Part shown: positions 20,506 to 33,262 of the stretch, in pieces
Position numbering within the stretch: position 1 is the first letter of the stretch
How the letters are laid out: each line of letters begins with the position of its first letter
Assembly (NCBI RefSeq): GCF_963678635.1
Contig: NC_087070.1
Span: 11,072,539 to 11,136,538, forward strand
Origin: Symsagittifera roscoffensis
Lineage: Eukaryota; Xenacoelomorpha; Acoela; Convolutidae
Direction of reading: 5' to 3'
DNA length: 64,000 bases
The notes under the pieces: generated by a model
Told to the model about the DNA's origin: nothing
What the model saw: only the letters and a program-made list of their open reading frames with translations
Database searches by the model: none
Made by a program: the position numbers and the translations under genes

Positions 20506-22350
20506 TCCGCACCGGAGTTTCATGGATATAATAGATTATATTGGATTCTCAATTTCAGCCTTTTTTAAACTCAAAAACAATCGATTATAATCAATTATGA
20601 GGGTTTTTTTCTTTTTTTGTAAATTATTCTTAAAATTTCCTGAAAACATGTGACATCAGAAAAAACTCTGTTGAGAAGTTAACGAGGGGTTGATGGACCA
20701 ACAAAGTGAAAACAAGATAACCAAAATACAAGGTGTCCATCAACTCCTCGTTAACCTCCCAACAAGAACTACCTCCGCAACCCCCCCCCCCCGCGCTCTG
20801 TATCATCCTCTCGTTTACATCCCCCAACATGGAGAGGGAGTAAACGGGTTGTGAATTATGAATTTTTTGTAAATTATACATAAAATGTTTTGTATAAACA
20901 CAACGCAACATATTCAAAAGGTAGGAGTTGCTTTTGACTTGATACAGGTGTCATCAGATAAAACTAGGTGTATTTTGGTTCAGAAAGTAGTCTTGGTTTT
21001 TTTCTCATAAATTTTTCATTTTACTATTTTTCTTGATAGTTTTTTTTAGATATTATTTGCTCTCCCTAACCCAATTAACATCTCTTGTCGCCTATCAAGC
21101 ATATGATCGACTCGACTCGATTACATCCCCCAACATTGGAGAGGGTGTAAAATAGGCAATTGTGGTGGCGCTAAATCTGAGGGAGTTCAATTTGGTCAAA
21201 TCTGAGGGAGTTTAAGGGATAGCAGGGGGAGGGGTTTGGTTTTGGTAAATGTGGCGGCGGTTAACCTTGCGGTATATGCGCCTTATCTATCAAATTGAGT
21301 ATGTTTAGATTGCGGGTACGCCGTGAGTAACGCAAAAATGTCACAAAACTTTCAAATGAACTTGCAAAAAATGTGCAGATTATAACCCTCACCCAGAGGA
21401 TTTTCTGTGCAAAATCTCAAATTCTTTATTCCTTACAAAAGTTGATTTTCAGATCTGAAACTCTTTATTTCAGATCTTGATAAGAATTTTAAAATTTAAT
21501 ATCTGAAATAACATTGAAGAACAAAATTTCTGATCTAAAATCAGATCTGCGAAATCATTTGTTAAATTATAATTTATGCATTTCGAGCAAAAAAGGTGTT
21601 TTTTATGTTTCTGCAATACACAATTATGTTTAGATTAACTAGCGGTCAGAAAAACTTCGAAACATTTTCACAAACAGTTTTTTTATACAAATTTTCTTGT
21701 TCAATTGCGTTAAAATTTTTTAAAAACTGTTAGAAGACCTGTAAAAGTTTTGATTTGCATGCGCTACTTATGCGTTGACAGTGTTTATCTCATGCTTGGG
21801 GAAATATATTTGAGACTTTGCTTAGTACCTTATAGTTGCTAGCAGAAGCTTTAAAAAATCAAAAACACCACAACTGTGTCCAAATCAGTGATTTTTCAGA
21901 TCTGAAATAACCAAGAAAAACTAAATTTCAGATCTGGAATTAGATCTGAATTAGAGTTTTTCAGATCTGAAATAAACAAGAAAAAGAAAACTTCAGACCT
22001 GAAATTAGATCTGAAATAATCAATCCTTAAAGTACACAAGCGTTATTTAAACATTTCACAACCTATTTCAGATAGGAATTTTAGATCTGAAAAAGATTAT
22101 TTCAGATCTGTTTTTAGAAAATTCACTGGGTACGGGAATGCATTTCAATCAACCATTTTAGTTTTAAACGAATTGTAAGCCATAGTTAATGATTTTATTA
22201 GAATACTTTTCTTCAAAATTAATCGATTATAATGACAATATATTCAAACTTGTGGTCTGAATGTGCAACGAAATGGATTAGAACGAAAAAACTTTAGACA
22301 GCAGTTTTCCGATGTGAGCGAAAAAAAAATCCACGGAACTCCGGTGCGGG
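20506..22350. mobile_element. 1.85-kb TIR element with TA flanks (Tc1/mariner-like, non-autonomous)
   Basis: Left end 20,506-20,527 and right end 22,329-22,350 are inverted repeats of each other at 19 of 22 bases (core ccgcaccggagtt). TA lies directly outside both ends (20,504-20,505 and 22,351-22,352), as expected for a TA target duplication. The interior has no transposase-like ORF. It includes a C-run (20,780s), two cccccaaca(t)tggagaggg blocks (20,820 and 21,126), and many copies of AGATCTGAAA or its complement (21,440-22,110). Confidence 0.6.
21440..22112. repeat. Cluster of AGATCTGAAA / TTTCAGATCT motifs
   Basis: More than ten copies of the motif occur in both orientations within about 670 bases inside the TIR element, often pairing as near-palindromes around AGATCT. 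Such spacing could fold into many small hairpins or be bound by a dimeric protein. Seen directly; role unknown. Confidence 0.6.
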
Positions 22351-22844
22351 TAATATACACAAAAATTTTTTTAAATATTTCTCACGTTATATGATCAGGC
22401 ATGCCATGAACTATTTTATATATTTTTGAGGAAATCATTTTGGATCCATACCTTCAACACGTTTTTTTGTCGTGCATTACCAGGCCCCGAATTGAAAGCT
22501 AACAACTATGTTCTGCAGTTACTAACTATTTCTGAGAAAAAGGAGGAAATGAACTAATCAGAGAGATGATCTTTTTTCAAATTTTTCTGTTTAAACTCTC
22601 CAGAAAAACGACGGCATTTTGAAAACTATGCGTCATTGTGACATCTTCACAAGGCCTGTGATCACATGGTGGGGGAATATGTTAGGGATTGTAATTTAGA
22701 AAGCTGAAAAGCTGAATAATTTTGATAAATGTTATCCAAAATGATATACACAATTTTTCTCTCACTCCTATACTGCAGCTAAAAAAAAGTCTTTGTAAAA
22801 ATGTGAGTTTTCACTCTTTTTTCCTCAGTTATTTTCATTTGCAG

Positions 22845-25800
22845 GATATCGCAAAAAAGTTGTGGTAACAACTGGAGATAAGACTCACGCAAGCACTGAC
22901 GCCAATGTCTTTATCCAGTTTGTTGGGGAAAAATACACCTCTGGCAAACTCCGATTGGACGAACAGCACGGTGGTTGGTGGGCGGATTTGACTAAATCAA
23001 CTGTTTTTGAGAGAGGAAGGTAGGCACACGATTGTCAGCTCATCACAGAACTTATTACAAAATAGCTTATAAAACAGCTAAAAAAATAGTTGTTTTTTCA
23101 TTTTTTTAATTAGGTATACTCATGAAATGCTTAAGTTTAAACTTTTATCTGTAACAAAACTTCAGGATAATGAAGCTTTTTATTTGAAGAACAATTTAAT
23201 TTGAAACCATTTTATCGGGTGTTCGACTTAGAAATAGTCAAAAGAAGAGACTCAACTTCTCAAAAAAAATAATTCAAACAGCTTGAAAATAGCCACCCTC
23301 GCCAATTGTCTTCTCTCCAAAAATTGAACAATCGAAGCAAAATAGAATAATTTAAATTCTATAGTTCAAAGTTTCATTTTTTTTGCTAAAAACAAAATTG
23401 CTAATTGCAGTTTTTTCGATTGTTCAATGCTGTTTTTGTTCTGAATTTCGATACAAAATAAACGGAATATTTGTGCTCGGGTGGGTGTTTTTTTTTCTTC
23501 GGGATTTTTCGTAAAGTTATGGGGGTGTTAAGATTGCCATTTTGGCCAATTTTTGACAATTAACTCGCGATATATTTTGAGCTATTATTTGCGTAGGCGG
23601 ATATTTAATCCGTCCAAAATGGTAGGAAGAAGCGTATTTGCAATAATTGATTTGTTAAAAGGAGCAAAATTTATCCTTTTGTACTTTATATGGCGTGTGG
23701 GGGGATGATTTGACTTTAAAAAAATTCAAGTTTTAGAAAAAAAAATTTCATTTTATTTTATTACATTTAATTTTTTCATGTTATCAAAATTAATTTTTTT
23801 TTTGTGCTCCATAAACCTAAAAAGGCAGTCGGAATAATCTGGGTTTTGTCTTGATACGAGCAGTTTTGTTTTAATTTGTGTTGAACACAGATAAGAGTTA
23901 CGCCAACAATTTTCATCTTTTTTCAGCACACGCGATTTTAACGTCTTCACCAAAGAACCGATCGATGATCTGAAAAAAATTGTAATATCTCATAATAACA
24001 ACGGATTGGGTCCAGGATGGTACTTGGAAAAAGTAAGTTGGATAAAAATTTGCATCAAACACAAAAATAAACTTTATTTATCTTAAGGCTTTTTAACCTA
24101 CTTTTATTGCTCTCACGCGGAGGTTAATCAAACAATTACAGTTTTGATATATAAAAAAGGCTATTCTAGTCATACACTTTTCGTGCAATTCCAAAGGTAC
24201 AGAAAACTGTATGAATGCTCTATGATTAGTGATGTTTCAATAAAGGTTAAGGTATGACTAACGTTTTTCCATGAACCAAAAAAAAAATATTTTTTTTATT
24301 TGATTTCTTCTCAAATTTTGGGTTCGTTTTGTATTCGAACCAATTGACAAAGACCCTGATTGATTGAAATTAAGCCCACCAAGGTTTGATTTGGTCTTGC
24401 AAGATTAAAGCATTCAGAACACACCTGAATATAGATGTCTTACACAAACAATATAAAGATAGCAATACAAAATAAGAAAACCAAAGAAATAGATGTTTTG
24501 AGCGTTTTTGAAAAATGATTTCCAGAGAAACAGAAAAGATAGCCAATTTTTTGAAATCCAGGACTATTATTGTTATGCTAAAAAAGTTTATGTTTTGTGT
24601 GTAAAAAAAAACAATAGCCCAAAAACTTAGTTCCTGTATTAAATTAGTTCTGTGCGTTAGAAAATTCAACGGGCCTTTTGGGCAAATTTGGGAGCAACTT
24701 TATTCATGGAAAATGTGGCCAGCACTTTCAGCCAAAAATTTTTTTCTTTTAAAGAAGATACGTCGACTTTTTTTCGCCAAAACAAGAAAAAAAATCTTTC
24801 AAAAGTTGCATCGTATTTGCAAAAATTTATGAATTTAGATGACTAGCACATTTCCATAAGTTAGTTTCGGGAATTGTATGATTAGCAATTTAGGTCAATG
24901 GAGGTCAACCCCGGCCAAGATATTTCTGAAATAGTAAATTTGTTAATAGTTAATAGTTTCGTCAAAACCAATATAATATTCCCAGTTATCTCGAAATGCA
25001 AAAAGTTAAATTACTACAATTTAAAAAAAAACAAAAGCGCTGTTTTTGGGATTACTTATGAATAGTTTTAATTACAAAGAAACTGCATTCTTTGTGGAAG
25101 AACGCAGTTTCAAAAAAGGAGGTAAGGGATCTCATAAAAATGTACGATATGGAAGTCAAGTGGAAACGTTTGGTTTTTGGTTGACCGAACTGAGGAGAAA
25201 AGCAAATGCCCCGCCCAGACAAACTTACCCCCCAACCCACACACACACACACACCACGCTACTTTGTAGATTGAAACGATTGTGGAATTTCAGGCTCTTT
25301 CATACACAGAATGAGGTATCACTTTGATAATAACGGAAAAAACGAAATTATATCTAAACTTCATCAATAATAGCGCTGAAAAAAAGGAATCAATAAAAAT
25401 TAAGATAATCAACTTTTATATTCACAGCACTTTTGAGCGTTTGTAAACCTGCCATACGAATCATCCGCTGCTGATTTTTTTAATGCAGAACAGTAGATTC
25501 ACAGAGAACAGCATGAAGTCCAGTGAAGATAAAAAATAAGCGAGGTATTTCTGGACGTGGCATTTATAGTGACCTGAGGCAGGTTGACTGATATTTGTTT
25601 GCATGTACCCGTCTCGGATCTAGTATAATTCAATATAAGGGCTCAAATTGGACTAGTTTTCAAACGCAAAATATTTTCGAACCCCAAAATTTGTGTAACC
25701 TCACTACAAAAGTACCGAAGTTTTTCTGAAAAAAAAGGACCCTTGCCGTCTGCCTTGCCGTCAACTTCAGAAAAAGAAAGAATGTCCGCTCTTAAACCGC

Positions 25801-26991
25801 TATTGCATATTTGTTTTTCAAAATACAGGTTATCATAAAAATCAAAAATGTGAATATTGAAAATTTCAGTAAAACATTTTCCTACATTTTGGACTGTTAT
25901 AAACTGCTAAAGGACTGTTAAAAAATTAAAAACTTCATCCTTCTTTACGAGGCCCAACTGAGCACTGGATAAGTCTGGCTTCGCTGAAAACTGTGCACTC
26001 GCTCAACTTCAATTTTCATATGACATTGTAGCTTCACTGTTCTCGACTTAGCTAAATTTCAAACGACATATGGATCGCCTAACAATAATCTAAACATTTT
26101 ATGGCAAAACCAAAAATTGGTTTATTAAAATCTTGAAGAAAAAAATAACATCAGCACTAACTGGCTTAGTGTTGAAGCTGTGTCTCAATACAATGTTAGC
26201 AGTGGAATCCAAAAGAGTGAAAAAAAGGCATTGTTCCCATTTTCAGATGCTATCTTTTTGTTCTATGATATTGTTAGGTTGGAATTCACAGTCTACTTTT
26301 CAAACACTTATATTTATAAGGAAATTTCAATCAAAATCTTGCGCAAAATTCTGAAAAACATCTGCCTCGTGGTTTTCCACTAATCGGAACTTTTCTTGTA
26401 CGTTTTGATTGAACGAAAAATAGATTTTTGGTTAATGATAGATTTTTCAGAAGTACTTGTGTTATGGTATTTTGTCGTGAGCAAATAATAAGGACACGCT
26501 GCAATTATTCACATCCAAAAAATTGTTTTACTTTTGCTATTGGTATAAATTAAAAACAGCAAGTAAAACACGAATTCTATAGAAATTTATGTCCCTTTTT
26601 CAAAAACATCAGCCATTCTAAACGCAATTTAAACTAAATTACTACTTTTGCGATAAGAAATAGAATGCTTCAAATTGTCATTCAAGTTTGGTAATCAATT
26701 CAATTTTAGAGACAGTTTTTGAAAAAAGTCTCAGATCAAATAATGAGGTGTCCAAAAGCTCTAAGCTTTTGATTCAAGTGCAGTTTGTAAGAAACTCTGT
26801 TTTCTGTTTAGATTGTGGTGGATGATAAATATCTATTTGACTGCAAATGTTGGATAGAAGAAGGCGTTTTCGACTTTTTTAACGACGATAATCTAAGGAA
26901 AACTCTGACTCCAACGCTGATAAACGATATCAAAATAGACAATATCGACCAACCGGTGACGTATCAATACACATACATGTTGATGTCTTAA
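22845..26991 (+). CDS. PLAT (LH2) domain gene, last three exons
   Basis: Three exons join in frame: 22,845-23,019 (after tttgcag, donor GTAGGC), 23,927-24,032 (after ttttttcag, donor GTAAGT) and 26,812-26,991 (after ctgtttag, stop TAA 26,989-26,991). Joined they give about 153 residues. The first exon has VVVTTGDK and a FIQFVG strand; the second has RDFNVF, then GLGPGWYLEK; the third has DDKYLFDCKCW. These are hallmark PLAT/LH2 positions, including the Gly-Trp-x-Leu turn and the Cys-x-Trp near the end. PLAT is a beta-sandwich that binds lipid or protein partners, often in repeated arrays (LOXHD1), polycystin-like proteins or lipases. About 45 residues follow the domain before the stop. Upstream exons were not found, so the full protein type is open. 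The phases agree across both junctions, which supports the model. Confidence 0.75.
23400..23890 (-). repeat. Inverted copy of the 15.8-16.9 kb dispersed repeat, in a PLAT-gene intron
   Basis: Read on the minus strand, it shows the same phrases as 15,800-16,860 in the same order: the gtatc..gactgcc..tt block, ccccacacg.catataaagtac, ggataaattttgctcc, ccccataactttacgaaaa and cccgagcacaaatattccg. Confidence 0.6.
24033..26811 (+). other. Intron between the last two PLAT exons
   Basis: 2.78 kb with GT...AG ends. No ORF in it is supported; it contains a (CA)n run at about 25,236-25,251 and a short imperfect hairpin near 25,080-25,112. Nothing else recognised. Confidence 0.55.
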
Positions 26992-27433
26992 TCATATACT
27001 TTTTGTAAAATACCTTAACTCTATTTTTTATCCAACCCCTTTCGAACAAAATTGATCAAAGTTTTTGCTTGGAATAGAAAAATTTCAACTTATTAACTTA
27101 TTACTTGTGAGGATTTTTCAGTCTGGATGATCGAGTTTTAAAATCTTTCCAAATTGAATTGAGCTAGCCAACTGATCCACAGAACGCGTTATTAGACGCA
27201 AAAAAAAACACTTTTTTGTATAGTCTGTTTTTGTGCGTGACGTGATGATGTTTTTTTGAAAATTAAACTTTTTTCATCGAAAGCTGTTTCATATTTACTT
27301 GGCAGCCGGAATTATTAAGGCTCGCCCTGATGCGAGCACTCTTTTTGAACTCATTCAAAATACGTATACGGAAAAAAGAGAAATTTTGTTAGCTAAATTA
27401 TCCAGAAGTAAAACTATTTGGGGAACTGGCTTA

Positions 27434-27688
27434 TTAGCATGTGTGTCGATTAGTATACTCATGTAAAAGAATGCTGCTGGCTCGCTTGCTTTTTCAAAAA
27501 ATGATTTGTCGGTTTTTTTTTCAGGTAGCGGGATATTTTTCGAAAGTCTAGTTAAGCGAAAATGATTTTTCTAAATCTTCGACAAATCGAGTGGTTTTTT
27601 AAACCTAAATGAAAATTTGGGCAATTGCTTCGACTGAGAGAGCGCCATATTAAAGCAAATAGCTCATGCTAATCAGCACACATGCTAC
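27434..27688. mobile_element. Possible 255-base MITE
   Basis: The ends 27,434-27,454 and 27,668-27,688 are inverted repeats (tagcatgtgtg..gattag), about 18 of 21 bases. No target duplication could be identified. Short and lacking ORFs. Confidence 0.35.
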
Positions 27689-27706
27689 TCGCTACGCTTC
27701 AAGGCA

Positions 27707-28035
27707 TTGAAAACTCAAAGAATGAGATGTGTATTATTTGAGACGCCATTGATTCCATCTGAGGAAGAGGTTAAAATAACTACAACAGAAGTTATTGAAA
27801 CCGAAGAGAACAATATCGCAACAGAAATTAGTGAATCCGAAGATACCCAGCATCCAGGGTCGCCGGATAATGATGAAACTGAGCTTGAGATGAGAATCGG
27901 GAAACGGGAAGAAATGAAAAAGATGACGTGAACGAATCCGACTCAGAAGCTGAAGAATATTTGGCCCAGTCATTCTCAAAGATTATCGACAAAGAAAAAA
28001 AGACTCATAAAATTTCGACTAATGTTAGTAGTTGA
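27707..28035 (+). pseudogene. Acidic coding-like stretch with an internal frameshift
   Basis: Frame 2 (open 27,707-27,931) gives a Glu/Thr/Ser-rich acidic protein segment. Frame 1 from about 27,886 to the TGA at 28,033-28,035 continues with the same character (Asp/Glu/Ser, then a Lys-rich end). The change of frame somewhere in 27,886-27,930 looks like an indel within one coding unit. It begins 0.7 kb after the PLAT stop. No domain is recognisable; it could be a retro-copied fragment, or compositional chance. Confidence 0.3.
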
Positions 28036-28218
28036 TAATTAAAATCAAGACCTACCGAATAAATATCTTGGTTTGCAGAGTTTTTGTAGCGAAATACAAA
28101 AACAAGAATATCAACCTGATCTGAACTCTGTTAAATTTTGTATCGATATGTAAGTTTTAAGTTTCAGTTTTAAGCGTTAATCGTTGATACTGTAACCTTT
28201 TTAGTCACCAGCTGATTT

Positions 28219-28589
28219 TAGTGTGGGGGAGGGCGGTGGCTGACCCCTCTTTTTCCCAGGGCGTCCCAAATGGTCCCACCTTTGTACTAATTTGAGATAT
28301 CCATTTTTGGCCGACGGATCCTAAAAATTCTAAAAGCGCTTTGGGTGACAACATTTCCTAACTTTGAGGTGGTAGCCGACATTTTCTAAAATTTTCTTTT
28401 CTTGGCCTGTTTATTTTTCAAATTTTCATCTGTGGCACAGAAAATATGGCCAAAACAGAGTCTTTTTTGGCGCTTTGGAAGGGCACGGATAATCAATTTA
28501 GTCACCCTTATAAAAAAGGTTCCCCAAAACTTTCAAAAGCTTTTTGAAATCCATCCACCCTTCTCGTGAATATCCTAGATCCGCCCCTG
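28219..28589 (+). mobile_element. hAT-like MITE, left end decayed
   Basis: The right end finishes with tcctagatccgcccctg, matching the terminal inverted repeat of the element at 39,233-39,582. Inside are the shared phrases gagatatccattt, ggccgacgga.cctaaaa and aaaagcgctttg. The left terminal repeat is degenerate. Confidence 0.55.
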
Positions 28590-29689
28590 GTGTTAGTACC
28601 TGTTTTTCTGAAAGTAAACAAAATCTATAATACAATAACAAATAATTATAATTTGGTTTTATTAACAAATTAAAAATAATTACAGCTCTTTTCAATCGAT
28701 TATCATCGATGTTTATATTATCATTTTTTACAATACAAATAAAATCGATTGTAATACATTTGTAGAGCCATTTTGTCTTGAACCGTCATCTTACTTACTT
28801 TTTTCTACCCTTTTTCAATGGTTTGCTCGGGTTGAAAGAACAGGCTAGCCCTGCAGTTATCATTCATGGAAAAAATGCCTGCCATGCAATTCCTTTCTAT
28901 TCCTTAGAAACAGATTGTGTGAAGTTAGCGAGACTAGCTTTTTTCTATTAAGAAAATTGTATGACTAGTTTTTTTGACAAGACTTTTTCCGTAGAATGAA
29001 ACAATTTCTTTAGTGTGTTTCATTTTGGATGTTGGCCTTTTGCCCTAAAACAGAAAACAAAAAAAAATCAGATGAAAAAACCAATCGGTTAAACGACGGC
29101 AAAAAATTACATAAAACTACATATTTGGATACGCCAAGCAAGTAAGTTAACCTACTGAATTTTACAACTTTTTAGTTCGAAAAAAGTATTTTTTTTGTGT
29201 AGGGCTATGAGTATTCCATTTCAAAAAAACTCCATGGTTGAAAACTGAGGCCCAGGCTTGACCATATATGGATTTAAATGTCATTAAATGTCAAACGAGG
29301 CCAAAGTGTGCACTGGATAGGCACACATTTTATTGTTTTTAGATCCCTGGAATTTTAGAGAGAAGTCCCTGAAACTGTTCAATTTTGTCGGAAAGATCAG
29401 AAAAAAATAAAGAACAAAAGAAAGAGAGCGTCTTTGATGCGGTATCCGCATACAATTCACAAAAAACACAGCACTGTTTATTATCTATTAACTGAAAAAA
29501 TACAGGCGTTGGCAGAAAATTTAGTTTTTTTTTGTGTGTCTGGACTAATTTGTGGGTCTGGGACTAATTTAAAGAGTGGGTCTGGACTATTTTGAAATTT
29601 GACTACTGCATGCAACAAAATGGAAAAAGATGATACATTCCAGGGGCAGATTTTCAAAAGTATTTTGAAAATTTTGCCAATTTTTTTGT

Positions 29690-30000
29690 TTGAGGTCGAC
29701 CAAAGTATTTTTGGAGCACTCCCAAAACTCTTAAAAGACCCTGTTTTGGCTCAATTTTGTGCACAAACGGCTATTTTAGGCTTTTTCAAAACAATTTCAC
29801 AAAAAGTTGCAGTTTTTTAGTGCGCGCTCTCCCCTCAAACTTAGTAAATATTGGCGCTGAAGGCGCTTTTAGAAAGTTTTTAGGGTCCGTCACTAAAGAT
29901 GGATACCTCAAAACACTACAAAAGGTGGAATCTTTGAGTCGGCAGGGGATCGAATCTCTAAGAGGAGGGTGTCTGCTCGTTTGGTCTACTTGGGGTGAAT
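29690..30000 (-). mobile_element. hAT-like MITE remnant inside the tandem unit (also 32,540-32,870 and 35,400-35,720)
   Basis: The minus strand shows the family phrases in order: gattcgaccccctgccgac, gaggtatccat, gacggaccctaaa, and aaagcgccttcagcgccaatat. The three copies sit at equivalent places in the three tandem units, so the insertion predates the array. Confidence 0.55.
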
Positions 30001-30412
30001 AAATGGCGGAAACTTTTTTCTCTAACAAACTTGAGGCGTTGGCTAGGATAATCGATCTGCGATGTCATTCTAAATTGAAAAGAAGAAAGCTAATTGATGA
30101 AAACATTGACATTCTGTACTTAGATGCAAATATTTGTACCAGGACGAGAGAAAACTAGGATGAGTAGAGCAAAAATCAAAGATGAGTAGAGAAGTCAAAG
30201 TTACTACAAAATTGAAAAAACGGGAAAATGGAAAAAGTTAAATTTCTTGAAACTTTGTTAAACTCTATTTCAAACTAAAAACAGTAATGACAAAGGGTAA
30301 TCAGATGATTGAAAGATTCGTCCTGATGTGAACAATTTCGATTCAATTCTGTTTGATTGATAGTTCTTCATATTTGTACCTTGAAACCAGACAAAACCAA
30401 ACCAAATTTTGT

Positions 30413-33262
30413 AACAATCAGACAATGTGAAGAAAAACGTTTGAAAAACTGCATATGGTAAAGGGGAAAAAGAGACAAAAATTGAATCGAAAATTTTGAT
30501 CAGTAGAGACAAAAACTGAAAGCGCCAATAATTGTTACCTTGAAAATTAAAATTTCATTTCAAACGGTTTTGAACGCGGGCCGAGTGTTTTTTGTGATAT
30601 ATTAGTCTTAAAATCCGATTAGCGGGCTAGTTCAGAGATTTACTACTAGTTAAGTAAATTTTATTTTGTTCTTTCAATTGTTGCTGACGCTCAAATTTGG
30701 TTCTTATCATTGTTACAGTAACAGAGCCTATCATCAATCATCTATGCAGAATGCGCGCGATCTAAATCAGAGCTGAAGTTGAGTAATTGAGTAGTTATTG
30801 AATTCAAGGATTAGAGTTAATTTTCTTTTACTATCCTGGTCACTGTTTTACTATGGCCAAAGAGAGAACAAAAATAGCTGATTACTGGGCAAGTAGCACA
30901 GAATGTTCGGACCATTTTCTTAGAAAAAACAACCAAAATTTGTCAAATTATTGTCGTTTTTTTTGGCTTAGTAAGATTAAAGGAGCAAAACACAAACACT
31001 GGAGACTAGGAATAATCGACAGCCATACAAAATATGCCAATTGGAAAAAAAATTTTGATGAAAAGCTAATATAGAAACGAAAAAAATCAAACAAAAAGTT
31101 TCGAGTTTTTTTTTCAAGTTTTTTGATTTTTTGAAAAATTTGATTCCAAAGAGGCGCTAAAGTACTCAAATTAAATTAAAGTTACCCAACTAAAATTTAT
31201 TTTTAAACTAAGCTATTGCAAGCTTTTAAGCAATTAATCAATTAAAATAAAACTGCTCGCTCGCTTTATTCGCTCGAACTAAAACGGAAAATCATAAGTT
31301 TTGAATCGGTTTTTCTCGACACTGGGGAAACTTTTCGAACTTTTTTAATGTGGTTTGAATCACAAACTTAAAGGTTTTAATATGATATATCATCAAAGGC
31401 AGTCCGATGATGACTTGTGTTACCTGATTTGGCCTGAAAAACAAAAAAAAATAAACCATACAAATACAAAGTTCCTCACAATTTTCAATGGTCGGAACAA
31501 AAATCATAACATGAAAAAATGCGTTACGAAACAGTTGGGGTCGTATGCACTACATTTTTTAAATGTTGAGCTGATTTTTATTCGATCAAATTTGCTTGGC
31601 AATCAAAAAAAGGGTTGGAAAGGAAAAATATATATGTTGTCTTATTCTTGCAAACGGCTGATTATAATTGTGCTTATGCTGAATAGATATCTTTTTAAGC
31701 ATCTGCATAGTTTTTTTTTGAAATTTTTCCCGAATTGTTTCATAATTTCTTGTGTGAAGTTAGTTGTGTGAAGTAAGCAAGACTAGTTTTTTTTCTATTA
31801 AGGGAACTGTAAGACTAGTTTTTTTCTACTTAAAATTTTTTATGACTAGCTTTTTTGCCATGAACGGAAATGATTGACAAAACTTTTTCCATAGAATGAA
31901 ACAATTTCTTTAGTGTGTTTTGTTTTGCATTTTGGTCTTGTGCCCTAAAACACAAAAATAAAAAATTTTCTCAGATGAAAAAAAAACCAATAAGTTAAAC
32001 GGCAGCTAAATTTCAAATAAAATTACGTATTTGGATATGCCAAGCAAGTAGGTTAATCTACTGAATTTTACAAATTTTTAGTTCTAAAAAAAAATTTTTG
32101 TGCAGTGCTAGGAGTCCTCGATTTCAGAAAAACTCCATGGTTGAAAATTGAGGCCCGAGCTTTGGACATAATTAGGTTTAAATTTCCTTACGAAGCCGAA
32201 TTGTGCATTGGATAGGCGCACACTTTATTGTTTTAAGAGAGAAATCCCTGGGCATGTTCTTTTTCTGCCGGAAAGATTAGAGAAAATGGAAGAACAAAAG
32301 AAAGAGAGCGTCTTTGATGCGGTATCCGCATACAATTCCCAAAATACACAGCACAGTTTATTATCTTTTAAGTGAAAAAATTCAGGCGTCGCAGAAAATT
32401 TTGTTTGTTTTTTGTGTAAAAGAGTGGTTTGGACTACTTTGAAATTTGAAACTAATGCATGCCAAAAAATGGAAAAAGATGATATGTTCTAGGGGCAAAT
32501 TTTCAAAAGTATTTTGAAGTTTTTGCCGATTTATTGTTTTAGGTCGACCAAATTGTTTTACCGAGCACTCCCAGAACCCTTATGCGCCGCAGTAAAAATG
32601 CGCCGCAGGCAAAACTTTGAAAATGTCCAAAAATGGTTTTTTAGGTTTTTTTAAAACAATTTCACAAAAAGCTGCAATTTTTTAGTGAGCGCTCTCTCCT
32701 CAAACTTGTTAAATATTGGCGCTGAAGGCGCTTTTAGAAAATTTAGGGTCCGTAACTAAAGATGGATACCTCAAAACACTACAAAAGGTGGAGTCTTTGA
32801 GTCGGCAGGGGGTCGAATCTCTAAGAGGGTGGCGTCTGCTCGTTTGGTCTACTTGGGATGGACAAATGGCGGAAACAAACTTGAGGCTTTGGCAAGGATA
32901 ATCGGTCCGCGAAGTCATTCCAAATTGAAAAGAATAAGCTAATTGATCGAAACATTGACATTCTGTACCTAGATGCAAATGTTTGTACTAGGACGAGAGA
33001 AAACTAGGATTAGTAGAGCAAAACTCAAAGATGAGAAGAGAACTCAAAATTACTGCAAAATTGAAAAAATGGGAAAAAGGAAAAAGTAAAGTTTTTAAAA
33101 TTGTTTTCCTTGAATTTTTTTTGAAACTAAAAACAGTAATGTCAAAGAGCAGTCAGATGATTAAAAGCTTCGAATTGATGTGACAGTTTTGTTTCGTTTC
33201 TGGTTGATTGATAGTTCTTCTTATTTGTACCTGGAACCAGACAAAACCCTACCAAATTTTGT
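30413..33262 (+). repeat. Recently duplicated segment, copy 1 (2,850 bases)
   Basis: From the aacaatcagacaatg block at 30,413 to the same block at 33,263, the sequence is nearly identical to 33,263-36,110, whereas flanking parts of the array are much more diverged. This is the true last duplication unit, out of phase with the older units. Confidence 0.65.

Noticed and set aside
25046-25327. 93-aa ORF containing a (CA)n microsatellite
   Set aside because: Starts at a non-ATG codon, sits in a PLAT-gene intron, and its end is microsatellite-encoded.
30853-31074. 73-aa ATG ORF in array unit 1
   Set aside because: Unit 2 has an extra T and unit 3 an early stop, so the frame is not kept.
31355-31771. 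138-aa ORF in the tandem array
   Set aside because: Starts at TTG and not ATG, and is truncated by indels in the other two array units.
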